Shown: piece by piece, positions 16,194 through 24,337 of the stretch
Layout of the letters: every line of letters begins with the position of its first letter
How positions within the stretch are numbered: position 1 is the first letter of the stretch
Assembly: GCA_021851715.1 (NCBI GenBank)
Contig: JAJZCR010000024.1
Span: 1 to 48,064, forward strand
Direction: 5' to 3'
Length of the DNA: 48,064 bases
DNA from: Planctomycetota bacterium
GTDB lineage: Bacteria > Planctomycetota > Phycisphaerae > WQYP01
Position numbers and translations under genes: made by a program
Notes under the pieces: model-generated
The model's database searches: none
The model's input: the letters and a program-made list of their open reading frames with translations, nothing else
What the model was told of the DNA's origin: nothing

Positions 16194-17864
16194 ATGACTA
16201 ACGACAAACGTTACAGTTTGGGTTTTGATTACGGCACAGAATCCGTGCGCGTGGTCGTTGCTGATATTGCCACCGGCCACATTGTCGGCCAGGCCGACCA
16301 GCGTTATACACACGGCGTGATGGACCGCACACTGGTCACCACCGGCCAAAATCTTCCGCCCGACTACGCCCTGCAACACCCGCAGGACTGGTTACTGAAT
16401 TTAGCCCAGGCCTGTCACGCAGCCGTGGCAGCCGCCAAAATCAATCCTAACCAAATCGTGGGCATGGGTGTGGCCTTCACCAGTTGTACCATGCTGCCGA
16501 CACTCAACGATGGCACGCCGCTGTGCATGCTGCCTCAATTTCAAAAGGTACCACTGGCCTGGCCCAAGTTATGGAAACACCATGGGGCCAAGCATCAGAC
16601 CGACAGGCTCAACGCCGTGGCCCAAGAACGCCGCGAACCCTGGCTGGCCCGCTATGGCGGCACGATCGGACTGGAATGGTTTTTCCCGAAAATCCTCGAA
16701 ACTCTCGAACTGGCACCGCAGGTTTATGCCGCCGCCCAAGTGTGGCTGGAAGCCGGAGACTATCTGGTGTGGCAGCTCACCGCCGGGCCCTGGCCGCAAT
16801 GTCACATCCGCGATCTGGTACGGTCAACCTGCCAGGCGGGCTACAAAGGATGTTGGAGCAAACAATCCGGTTTTCCATCGCCCGAATTTTTTGCCGCCGT
16901 GCATCCACACCTGACCGACGTGGTCGCTGCCAAAATGCCAGGCCGCCTGAGCGCCCCGGGACAGCGGGCCGGCCTGCTGTCCGCCGGGGCTGCAGCGTTG
17001 CTAAAGCTTCCGCCAGGGATACCGGTCAGCACGGCTATTATTGATGCCCATGCGGGTCTGCCCGGATCGGGCGTGTGCGAAAATGATACGCTGGTGATGG
17101 TCATCGGAACGAGCTCTTGCCATATTATGAATTCCTCGCATGAACACCATGTGCCGGGGGTGGCCGGCGTGGTTGAAGATGGTATTCTGCCCGGCAGCTT
17201 CGGTTATGAAACCGGCCAGGCGAGCGTCGGAGATTCGCTGGCCTGGATGATACGTACCGCAGGCTCCACCCATGAAGAGATGAACCAGCAGGCGGCGGCA
17301 CTTGCCCCCGGCAGTCACGGCCTGCTGGCGGTGGACTGGCTTAATGGTTGCCGCACTCCTTTGATGGATGGTCACTTAAGCGGGGCTTTTATCGGTTTGT
17401 CTCTGACTACGCAGCCGGCACAGCTTTACAGAGCCTTGATGGAGGCCACAGCGTACGGCGTGCGTTGGATCGTAGAACTGCTGGTCGAAAATGGCGTACC
17501 GGTACAACGCCTGGTGGCCGGTGGCGGGTTGCCCGCAAAATCCCCCCTGCTCATGCAAATTTATGCAGATGTGCTCAACTGCCGCATCAGCCTGGCGGAA
17601 AGTCAGCAGAGCGTGGCTCTCGGGGCGGCCATCCTGGGCTGCATGGCGGCCGGCGAATTCACCACCGGCTACTCCAGCATGACGCAAATTATCCGGGCCA
17701 TGGCCCGCCAACGCACCGACCTGGTCTACAATCCGAACCCTGCCAACGTAGCTCCATACAACCACCTCTATGAGCTCTATCGGCGCATGACCGATGGACC
17801 ATCCGCTTTGGCCAGGGTGATGCACGAACTTCGCCAATTCAGCCCACAACAACTTAGTGGCTAA
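16194..17864 (+). CDS. araB: L-ribulokinase
   Basis: 556 residues, close to E. coli AraB. It phosphorylates L-ribulose with ATP in arabinose catabolism. It has the FGGY-kinase N-terminus LGFDYGTESVRVVVAD, and ribulokinase-type stretches LWKHHGAKHQ, EAGDYLVWQLT, GTSSCHIMNS and VEDGILPGSFGYETGQASVG. The last one, with SC-HIMN, distinguishes ribulokinase from xylulokinase. The C-terminal ATP-binding part has VAGGGLPAKSPLLMQIYADV. GGAG lies 9 bases before the ATG at 16194; a GTG 27 bases upstream has no such site. No araA or araD is nearby, so the rest of the pathway must be elsewhere. Confidence 0.9.
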   Translation: MTNDKRYSLGFDYGTESVRVVVADIATGHIVGQADQRYTHGVMDRTLVTTGQNLPPDYALQHPQDWLLNLAQACHAAVAAAKINPNQIVGMGVAFTSCTMLPTLNDGTPLCMLPQFQKVPLAWPKLWKHHGAKHQTDRLNAVAQERREPWLARYGGTIGLEWFFPKILETLELAPQVYAAAQVWLEAGDYLVWQLTAGPWPQCHIRDLVRSTCQAGYKGCWSKQSGFPSPEFFAAVHPHLTDVVAAKMPGRLSAPGQRAGLLSAGAAALLKLPPGIPVSTAIIDAHAGLPGSGVCENDTLVMVIGTSSCHIMNSSHEHHVPGVAGVVEDGILPGSFGYETGQASVGDSLAWMIRTAGSTHEEMNQQAAALAPGSHGLLAVDWLNGCRTPLMDGHLSGAFIGLSLTTQPAQLYRALMEATAYGVRWIVELLVENGVPVQRLVAGGGLPAKSPLLMQIYADVLNCRISLAESQQSVALGAAILGCMAAGEFTTGYSSMTQIIRAMARQRTDLVYNPNPANVAPYNHLYELYRRMTDGPSALARVMHELRQFSPQQLSG

Positions 17865-18141
17865 ACGTAAGCACTGGCCAAGTCACATACAGCAGGCAAA
17901 GAGACTCAAAACTCCCGGCAGCCACCAAGATTGGACGAACGCCTTCTGGAGAAGATGCCGCTGCCTGAAGTCCGCCGGAAGCATAACCGGGCCCCCGGCA
18001 TTCTGTACCAAATGGCAGGCAAAGATTGCCAGCGTCTGAAGATCCAGTGCCGCCCCCCTCCACAAAATCTGGAGTAACGCGGTTCTTGCCACCCACCGCC
18101 TATATGCTTCAATGCGGAACCAAAGCCCCGTTGGAGCATGT
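17865..18141. other. Intergenic region, no gene seen
   Basis: Between araB and the rplM promoter. No convincing frame and no clear terminator after araB. Confidence 0.5.
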
Positions 18142-18169
18142 TTGACATTTCTGACGGAACGGTTAAAAT
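18142..18169 (+). promoter_or_regulatory. Sigma-70 promoter for rplM-rpsI
   Basis: TTGACA (18142-18147), a 16-base spacer, TAAAAT (18164-18169). It predicts an untranslated leader of about 210 bases before rplM, long enough for a regulatory RNA structure. Confidence 0.7.
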
Positions 18170-18385
18170 TTGAGGTTTTCACGGTTGCCCATCCTGCTGG
18201 GATGGCCACCTGAGCCCAGCGGGCTGCAGAAGTGAAAAAAAGTCGCGGCAGATTGAGAATTGTCTGCGTGATGGATGCCGATCGCAAGCGAACGTCGCTG
18301 CAGAATGTGGCATCAATAGCATAGCCAAGGCGGTGGAAACGCCCGGGCTGATTTGGTGGTTGGATTTAAGTTGAGTACCTTACCC

Positions 18386-18862
18386 ATGACAGCAATTGCG
18401 GAAAAGCCAATTCGACGAATTTCTCGATCAGCGGGACGAACCACCTTGGCGCGTGTCGGCCATACCGATAACCGCTGGTACGTGGTGGACGCTACGGACA
18501 AAACCCTTGGCCGTCTGGCCAGCGCAGTAGCGGTACGACTCATGGGTAAGCATAAACCCATTTATACTCCCACCGTTGACGTAGGTGATTTTATTGTGGT
18601 GATCAACACCAGCAAAATTAAAGTCACCGGACGCAAACTTCAACAGCGTGAATACGATTACTACACCTATTATACCAGCGGCCGCAAGGTAACTTCCATG
18701 CGGGACCTGCTGGACCGCCATCCCAATACTGTTTTTGAATTGGCCGTCCGGCGAATGTTGCCTAAAACCACCATGGGTGTGCAGATGCTCCGCAAGCTTA
18801 AATGTTACAAAAATGCGGATCATCCCCATGCCGCTCAGCGTCCCGAAACGCTGGTTTTGTAA
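18386..18862 (+). CDS. rplM: 50S ribosomal protein L13
   Basis: 158 residues, slightly longer than the usual 140-150 because of an N-terminal extension of about 25 residues. L13 is an early 23S rRNA-binding protein. Landmarks are WYVVDATDKTLGRLASAVA, LMGKHKPIYTPTVDVGDFIV, the YDYYTYYTSGRK segment and AVRRMLPKT. The ATG at 18386 is chosen over an earlier in-frame GTG; its ribosome site is weak. It is paired with rpsI 87 bases downstream, the universal rplM-rpsI order. Confidence 0.95.
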   Translation: MTAIAEKPIRRISRSAGRTTLARVGHTDNRWYVVDATDKTLGRLASAVAVRLMGKHKPIYTPTVDVGDFIVVINTSKIKVTGRKLQQREYDYYTYYTSGRKVTSMRDLLDRHPNTVFELAVRRMLPKTTMGVQMLRKLKCYKNADHPHAAQRPETLVL

Positions 18863-18949
18863 ACGTCGGCGAAGTGTCAAGGTGGAAGAATATCCCCAGA
18901 TTTTAATGGAAAATAACGGTCATCAACCTCTATAGCAAGGCAGGTTTTC

Positions 18950-19423
18950 ATGAAAGTCGAAGCAACTCCTACAACTGACGCAACTTCGGCCGCTCCCTCA
19001 GCGGCTGCCGCTCGCTCCAGAGTGGTGATTGGCGGAAAAGTCTTCTTCCTGGGTACCGGACGACGTAAAACATCGGTGGCGCGGGTTCGCATAGTCGCGG
19101 GAGAAGGAAAATTTATCGTCAATGATCGTGATGCCAATGGCTATTTTACCGAAGTTCGCGATCAGAAAATGGTGCGCGCACCCCTGGTTGCCGTTAATCT
19201 GTCCACATCGGTTGATGTCTTTGTCAATGTGCAGGGCGGTGGATTTACCGGACAGGCCGGAGCTGTAGTCCAGGGATTGGGGCGGGCTATTGCACTTTAT
19301 GATTCGGCGCTGCGCAAGCCGATCAACGATGGCGGTTTCCTTACGCGTGATAGCCGCATGAAAGAACGTAAGAAGTACGGCCTGCGTGGAGCACGCCGGG
19401 CGTTTCAGTTCAGTAAGCGCTAA
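18950..19423 (+). CDS. rpsI: 30S ribosomal protein S9
   Basis: 157 residues. The conserved core starts at FLGTGRRKTSVARVRIV after an N-terminal extension of about 30 Ala/Thr-rich residues not seen in short S9 proteins. Other landmarks are GGGFTGQAGAVVQGLGRA and RDSRMKERKKYGLRGARR. The end QFSKR places the conserved basic tail near the P-site tRNA. AAGG lies 10 bases upstream. The last 14 bases overlap the convergent PfkB gene. Confidence 0.96.
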   Translation: MKVEATPTTDATSAAPSAAAARSRVVIGGKVFFLGTGRRKTSVARVRIVAGEGKFIVNDRDANGYFTEVRDQKMVRAPLVAVNLSTSVDVFVNVQGGGFTGQAGAVVQGLGRAIALYDSALRKPINDGGFLTRDSRMKERKKYGLRGARRAFQFSKR

Positions 19424-20327
19424 GCATTTTTCGCATATTGCCAAGCCGGTCCCGCACCTGTTGGCGTGTAGCCTTGCGCAACCCGCCCAGGGAAAAATCG
19501 GCGATGGTGAAACTGGCCATTACCGTACCTGCCACCAGCGACTCTTTCAAACTGCCGAGACTCCAGGTTTTCTTTCCAGCCAGGCAGCCTAACACGCCTC
19601 CCGCAAAGCTGTCGCCCGCACCGGTCGGATCCACAACGTCGGTCGTGGGATATGCCGGCATCGCCAGCAGGGAGCCTTCGTATGATGCCAGACATCCATG
19701 CTCGCCCTTTTTGATAATTACCAGTTGGGGACCGCTCTTCTGAAGCAACTTGCGAATATCATGAAGTGCTGCCACCAGATTCACCTTATCAGTCAGCAGT
19801 CTCGCTTCCAGATCATTGAGCACCAGGCCATCAACCGATTTGAGGCTCTTCATCAGGTCCGCCCGATAATTTTTGATCCACAGATCGCGGGTATCCGCTA
19901 CCACCAACCGCGGCTTTTTCACCTGCGAAAGCAATTGCATCTGCAATGCTGGATGCGTAGCCGCCAGAAATACCATCGTACTGTCAGCAAACGCGGCAGG
20001 AATGACCGGAGCTTTCTCCGCCAAAACGTTCAGATCCACAGCCGTGGTTTGCGCCTCGTTCATGGTGGCGTCGTAGCGGCCGCTCCAACGGAAGGTCTTG
20101 CTGCCGCGGCGGCGCTCCAACCCGCGGATGTCGATGTTGGGATGTTTGAGGCAAAATTCAAAACTTCGGGGAAAATCGTCACCCACCACACCCACCAGGC
20201 GTACTTTGCCAAACATGGCCGCGGCCCAACTGAAATAAATAGCGGACCCGCCCGGCACATTGCCCACCTGGCCGTGGGGCGTTTTTACTGTATCAATACC
20301 GATGGAACCGGTTACTAATAATGACAT
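19410..20327 (-). CDS. PfkB/ribokinase-family sugar kinase
   Basis: 305 residues, the standard length. An N-terminal substrate region has GNVPGGSAIYFSWAAAMFG and a GDDF turn. The C-terminal PfkB signature DPTGAGDSFAGG (233-244) contains the catalytic Asp239 and the anion hole. The substrate (a sugar, nucleoside or amino sugar) cannot be read from the sequence. It lies 17 bases after the GH20 gene on the same strand, with AAGGAA before the start, so both are probably one operon. The kinase could phosphorylate a sugar that GH20 releases, but that is inference. Confidence 0.88.
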   Translation of the reverse strand: MSLLVTGSIGIDTVKTPHGQVGNVPGGSAIYFSWAAAMFGKVRLVGVVGDDFPRSFEFCLKHPNIDIRGLERRRGSKTFRWSGRYDATMNEAQTTAVDLNVLAEKAPVIPAAFADSTMVFLAATHPALQMQLLSQVKKPRLVVADTRDLWIKNYRADLMKSLKSVDGLVLNDLEARLLTDKVNLVAALHDIRKLLQKSGPQLVIIKKGEHGCLASYEGSLLAMPAYPTTDVVDPTGAGDSFAGGVLGCLAGKKTWSLGSLKESLVAGTVMASFTIADFSLGGLRKATRQQVRDRLGNMRKMLSAY

Positions 20328-20344
20328 AAATGCACGTTTCCTTA

Positions 20345-22240
20345 TCAGACTTCAAAATCCTGCGCGGCGGACTTTCCGCGGCGCGACTTCTTGTATTTGG
20401 CCATTCGGAACCAGTATTCCCGGCGCACAGCCAAAAAATGCGCCAGAGTGGCTTCCCCTTGCGAAGGCCTGTTACGGGCCGCCCAGAGTCGCTTGAAATC
20501 CCGGCATAGTTTGCCGGCCTGCTCCGAGAGCCGCCGGAACCGGGCCTGAACCTCAAAGGTCTCTTTGGCTGGCTTGGCCAAACGGGCCTGCGTGCGCTCC
20601 AGGACATGCCCAATGGTATCGGCACTAAACACCAGTTCATCGCGAATCAGTTTTCCATCCGGCCGATGAAGCGTGGCGGCGGCAATTTTTTTGCGCAGCA
20701 TGCCCACGCGTTTAAGTTGTGTTATCAGCCCAGCTGGTTTCACACCATCCAGGCACTTGGTCTGGTTCCAAGGCTCGCGAAACAGCAGATATTCCAGCGC
20801 CGCATTGTGAATACGCTCGCGGGAGATATGCCTGTGCACATCGCCGAGGTCCGCGACAGCCCGGCCGAATTCCGCCGAGTCCGCCTGAAAAACATGCAGC
20901 GATGCTGCCGCGATGACCTGCCGGTCGGCGGTATCCGACGGATTCCACGAAACCGCCGCACCAAAGGCCATCGGGAGGTAGCTCACCGAAAGCATCTGTT
21001 GATGGCCGCCATCACCCCAATCCGTATTTAAAAAGCCTGCTGCACGATGCGTCACCCCGGCTTCGGCGGCTGCGCGCATGTTGGCAAAGGCATTTTCCGT
21101 ACGGCCCGCAATGGAATTCCAGGATGATGTGCCTGGACAAACATAAAATCTGCGCCCGGATAAGGCAAATAAGGCCGCATCCTTGTCAAATGGATGATCC
21201 CATTCATAGCCCCATTCCAGCACCGTGGCATCGGGCGGCAGTTCCGGCACCAGCGACGGATAGTTCAAGATAATGTCTCCCCACATCTGAATACGTTTGC
21301 CGTGCCTGCGGGCGAGCGAATCACAAAACTGCACCCATTGAAGGTAGACCCGGCCAATGCCGATCTGTTCCGCCAGGGCCGCACTGCGACCTTTGCCCAG
21401 ATCCCACGATTCATCGCAGCAGATGTTGGCCTGTGGACTGCTGAAGTTGGGGAGAAATTCCGCATACATTTCTCCCAGCAACGCTTTGGCCCCGGGATCT
21501 GTTGGGCACAACGACCACGGATCCGCATCCGGACCTGCTTCGGCCAGTGCCCGGTACGCCGGCCGCTGCAGAATTTTTTCAAAGTGCCCAAGGGAGCTGA
21601 TCGAGGGGACAAAATCAATGAACCTGGCCCGGCAGGCGGCATCGATTTCCAATATTTCCTCGGCACTTAAAGCATCGGTATCGTCATACATATCCGGGTG
21701 CTTTTGAAAAGCAAACACGTTTTCAATGTAGAGCTGGAACTCATTAATTTTCAGTGCCGCCAGATCATCAATCAAGGTCAGGATGGTGGAAAGCTTCGGC
21801 ACTTTGCCGCGGGAAATATCGTGATAGAAACCGCGGCGTTCAAACACCGGCTCATCCCGAATTTTGACGCGTACCCACTTTTCCCCGGACTGCCGGGCAA
21901 TTTGTATTAAGGTTTCCACAGCATAAAACACGCCTTGCGGCGTGGCCGCAAGAGCCGTTACGCCATCTTCTTCAATATGGATCTCGTAGCCCTGCGGATG
22001 GCTGATGCTGGCATCCAGCCGTAAATGAATCTCCCGGGCTTTATTTAACGGATGTTCCAGTGTGGCTATATGCCACGTCTTGGCGCGATCTCGTGGCAGA
22101 CTGCCACGCAATCGCAGTGCGGCAGCTCGCAACGCGTCATCACGGAAGTTCAGGGAAATTGTGCCCACCTCAGGCAATGGCCATGTTCCACCGGATGGCG
22201 ATACCTGTCTCGGCCGGGGAATAAGGACTAATTCAGCCAC
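20345..22240 (-). CDS. Glycoside hydrolase family 20-type beta-N-acetylhexosaminidase
   Basis: 631 residues from a GTG start at 22240, which has GGAG 6 bases upstream; an earlier TTG would put that site inside the gene. The N-terminal domain (about 1-130) with YEIHIEEDGVTALAATPQGV matches the GH20 b domain. The barrel then begins RRGFYHDISRGKVP. The catalytic Asp-Glu pair is in ICCDESWDLG near residues 274-283, where GH20 enzymes use the Glu as acid and the Asp to orient the N-acetyl group. A C-terminal helical part of about 200 residues follows. There is no signal peptide, so it probably acts in the cytoplasm on imported amino-sugar oligomers. Substrate is inferred from the family. Confidence 0.82.
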   Translation of the reverse strand: MAELVLIPRPRQVSPSGGTWPLPEVGTISLNFRDDALRAAALRLRGSLPRDRAKTWHIATLEHPLNKAREIHLRLDASISHPQGYEIHIEEDGVTALAATPQGVFYAVETLIQIARQSGEKWVRVKIRDEPVFERRGFYHDISRGKVPKLSTILTLIDDLAALKINEFQLYIENVFAFQKHPDMYDDTDALSAEEILEIDAACRARFIDFVPSISSLGHFEKILQRPAYRALAEAGPDADPWSLCPTDPGAKALLGEMYAEFLPNFSSPQANICCDESWDLGKGRSAALAEQIGIGRVYLQWVQFCDSLARRHGKRIQMWGDIILNYPSLVPELPPDATVLEWGYEWDHPFDKDAALFALSGRRFYVCPGTSSWNSIAGRTENAFANMRAAAEAGVTHRAAGFLNTDWGDGGHQQMLSVSYLPMAFGAAVSWNPSDTADRQVIAAASLHVFQADSAEFGRAVADLGDVHRHISRERIHNAALEYLLFREPWNQTKCLDGVKPAGLITQLKRVGMLRKKIAAATLHRPDGKLIRDELVFSADTIGHVLERTQARLAKPAKETFEVQARFRRLSEQAGKLCRDFKRLWAARNRPSQGEATLAHFLAVRREYWFRMAKYKKSRRGKSAAQDFEV

Positions 22241-22269
22241 GATCAGCTCCAACAACGACAATCAAATTT

Positions 22270-22299
22270 ATTATAATCGCGGCGCGGTAATTCTGTCGA
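22270..22299 (-). promoter_or_regulatory. Promoter for the GH20-PfkB operon
   Basis: On the minus strand TCGACA (22294-22299), 18-base spacer, TATAAT (22270-22275), about 30 bases before the GTG start. The predicted leader is short, which also supports that start. Confidence 0.65.
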
Positions 22300-22692
22300 T
22301 ATACCGGTCATTGACGATTCCCGTTCTCCTCTGACGTCTTGACCCGCCATTTTGTCGAGAAACTGGTGACGGTTTATGCTTCCTGAAGGTCAAGGCGAGC
22401 ATCGTGGCACAGGTTATGGCGTTTGCGCCGGTGCCAGAAAGTGCCAACCCCACTTGCCGCAGAGGATCAACGCGACCCGGGGCGAGCCATGTGAAAATCG
22501 CCATGACCTACAGCCCTCTGGCCACCACCGTGATCGCCCCCGCAGATTATCGTGGATGGCATCCCCGGCTATACGAAAGTACAACACGCCGTGGATGTGA
22601 AGGGCCTCTTGAAGACAAGGCAACCTCACCGATAATGCCGTGAACTGAAAGTGGCTTTGAGTTCCACCGATGACCATAACCGGAGTCTCAAG
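22300..22692. other. Intergenic region, possible gene debris
   Basis: Between the GH20 promoter and tag. One plus-strand frame reads IIVDGIPGYTKVQHAVDVKG before a stop near 22630, which looks protein-like but has no start or known family. Nothing else is convincing. Confidence 0.35.
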
Positions 22693-23277
22693 ATGAACAA
22701 AAATCTACCACAAGACCAATCGCGGCGCTGTCCTTGGCCCAAGAACAATTTAAGCATCGCCTATCACGACACTGAATGGGGTGTGCCCCTGCACGATGAT
22801 CAAAAGCTTTTTGAGTTCCTCGTGCTGGATGGTGCCCAGGCCGGGTTGAGTTGGGAAACCATTCTGCAAAAGCGCGCGGCTTATCGTCGGGCTTTTGCGC
22901 AATTCGATCCGCAAAAAGTAGCTCGTTTTGATGCGAACGACGTTCATCGGCTGCTTCAGGATGCGACGATCATTCGCAACCGACTTAAGATTCAATCTGC
23001 GATTCGCAATGCCATCGCCTTCCTGATGGTGCAGGAGGAATTCGGCAGCTTCGATACCTATCTTTGGCGGTTTGTCAACGGCCAACCCATAGTCCATCAT
23101 TGCCGGCGACCTGGTGACATACCCACGCGCAGCCGAGAATCTGATATGCTCAGCAGTGATCTCAAATCGCGAGGATTTACGTTTGTGGGTACCACCATCT
23201 GCTATGCATTCATGCAGGCGGCGGGTTTGGTCAATGATCATCTTGTCCGGTGCGTTCGTTATACCCAGGTGCAGTAG
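22693..23277 (+). CDS. tag: DNA-3-methyladenine glycosylase I
   Basis: 194 residues. It excises 3-methyladenine from DNA. The Tag pattern is complete: CPWPKNNLSIAYHDTEWGVP, then LFEFLVLDGAQAGLSWETIL with the KRAAYRRAF segment, and KSRGFTFVGTTICYAFMQA. The C-terminus GLVNDHLVRC supplies His and Cys that, with the N-terminal Cys and His, form the family's zinc site. GGAG lies 7 bases before the ATG at 22693. It stands alone, with no neighbouring DNA-repair operon. Confidence 0.95.
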   Translation: MNKNLPQDQSRRCPWPKNNLSIAYHDTEWGVPLHDDQKLFEFLVLDGAQAGLSWETILQKRAAYRRAFAQFDPQKVARFDANDVHRLLQDATIIRNRLKIQSAIRNAIAFLMVQEEFGSFDTYLWRFVNGQPIVHHCRRPGDIPTRSRESDMLSSDLKSRGFTFVGTTICYAFMQAAGLVNDHLVRCVRYTQVQ

Positions 23278-23627
23278 TCCTGCGCCCAGACTGAAACATC
23301 AGGAAAGCACGCTACAGTGCAACGAATATCTGCGCCGAGTGACGCCGGGGTAAGAATATGGGAAAAAGCTGAAAATCCGATGCGAAAGCCGCTGATCTTC
23401 CAATGGCACAGACCCACTGCGGGTAAAGCCTTTGTCAGCTCGGTATTCAACCCATGTCCTTATCGGCCTTGGGCATAACTCAATCGGCTCGATTGCTCGA
23501 TCTGGACTTGCATTTCCCACAAATTTAACCGATAATGAGGTGTGGATGAGCGCACCCAGAGTGCAGTAAGGAGGTGCCGCGGAAAACAGATGGTTGATTC
23601 ACGCCTAGATGAATCCGAGAGCCGCTC
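23278..23627. other. Intergenic region, no gene seen
   Basis: Between tag and a Cys-containing fragment. No frame with a ribosome site or recognisable family. Confidence 0.45.
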
Positions 23628-23852
23628 CTACTTGGCCAGGATTGAAAAACGCCGGAAATCGCACTCGCAACTGTAAATACCTTTATAACCGGCTAATTTG
23701 ATCGGGTCTTTGGGCAGCGGTTTTTCGTTGCGCTGATTTTCAAAATACCGGCCTAACTGCCCTTCTGAAACAGCCTTAGCCGGAAAAACTGGCCCAACCA
23801 AGCCAAAAGCCCGATAACAGTATTGACAGACGGAATATTGATTCCGCCGGCG
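23628..23852 (-). pseudogene. Cys-motif open frame without a start, possible gene remnant
   Basis: The minus strand is open for 74 codons between stop codons and ends at TAG 23628-23630. It has CQYC near its beginning and CEC near its end (YKGIYSCECDFRRF), suggesting a small zinc-binding fold. There is no ATG or GTG start, and its upstream end lies over the csrA promoter. It may be a decayed 3' piece; no family is recognised. Confidence 0.35.
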
Positions 23853-23853
23853 C

Positions 23854-23859
23854 TATAAT
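23854..23859 (+). promoter_or_regulatory. -10 box for csrA
   Basis: A perfect TATAAT 106 bases before the csrA start. The -35 region at normal spacing is poor (CGGAAT), while a TTGACA at 23823-23828 is 25 bases away, too far for normal contact. This suggests activator dependence or another sigma factor. Confidence 0.45.
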
Positions 23860-23875
23860 GTGAACAGGTGCATAG

Positions 23876-23922
23876 CCCTCCATGCAAGGAGGGTGAGTAC
23901 AAGAAGGCGGTTTCCTACCGCC
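23876..23922 (+). promoter_or_regulatory. Two hairpins in the csrA leader with a CsrA-like site
   Basis: Hairpin 1 has arms CCCTCC and GGAGGG (23876-23893); hairpin 2 has GGCGGT and ACCGCC (23906-23922). The segment ATGCAAGGAGGG at the loop and 3' arm of hairpin 1 agrees with the CsrA consensus RUACARGGAUGU at 9 of 12 positions. The gene's own ribosome site, AAGGAG at 23954-23959, also contains the ARGGA core. Together they fit CsrA repressing its own translation. Confidence 0.55.
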
Positions 23923-23965
23923 ATGTAACTCAGGGATTTTAATTTCGTCAGCCAAGGAGCAGGCA

Positions 23966-24283
23966 ATGCTTGTACTTTCACGGCAGAGAGATCAGAGCAT
24001 TATGATTGGTGACAACATCGAAATCACCGTGGTGGATGTCCGCGGAGATAAGGTGCGGTTGGGCATTAATGCCCCCAATACAATTCCCGTCCACCGCAAG
24101 GAAGTTTATCAGGCCATCCAGCGGGAGAAACTGGAAGGCCAAGCGCCATCGCACCCGTTGGCAGTAACTGAAAGCCCGGGCGGTCCTCCCCAGGCCACAA
24201 GCAAACTCCATGACTCAACAGAACAGTCAACCACGCCCCCTCCTCCGGCAGCACCACCCGGACGCCCCGGTGCCATGCATTGA
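23966..24283 (+). CDS. csrA: Carbon storage regulator CsrA with long Pro-rich tail
   Basis: 105 residues; typical CsrA has about 60-70. The core [37 protein letters not shown] and [12 protein letters not shown] is intact, including the strand-end residues that contact GGA in RNA. CsrA dimers block or expose ribosome sites of target mRNAs. Residues from about 58 on are Pro/Gly/Ser-rich and look disordered. The start has AAGGAG 6 bases upstream, itself a CsrA-like site, and the leader is structured. No fliW or flagellar gene is near. Confidence 0.93.
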   Translation: MLVLSRQRDQSIMIGDNIEITVVDVRGDKVRLGINAPNTIPVHRKEVYQAIQREKLEGQAPSHPLAVTESPGGPPQATSKLHDSTEQSTTPPPPAAPPGRPGAMH

Positions 24284-24337
24284 CGGCAGGCTCAATCCGC
24301 GACGCCCTCGAACGCTTGCCAGCACCACGTACAGAGC

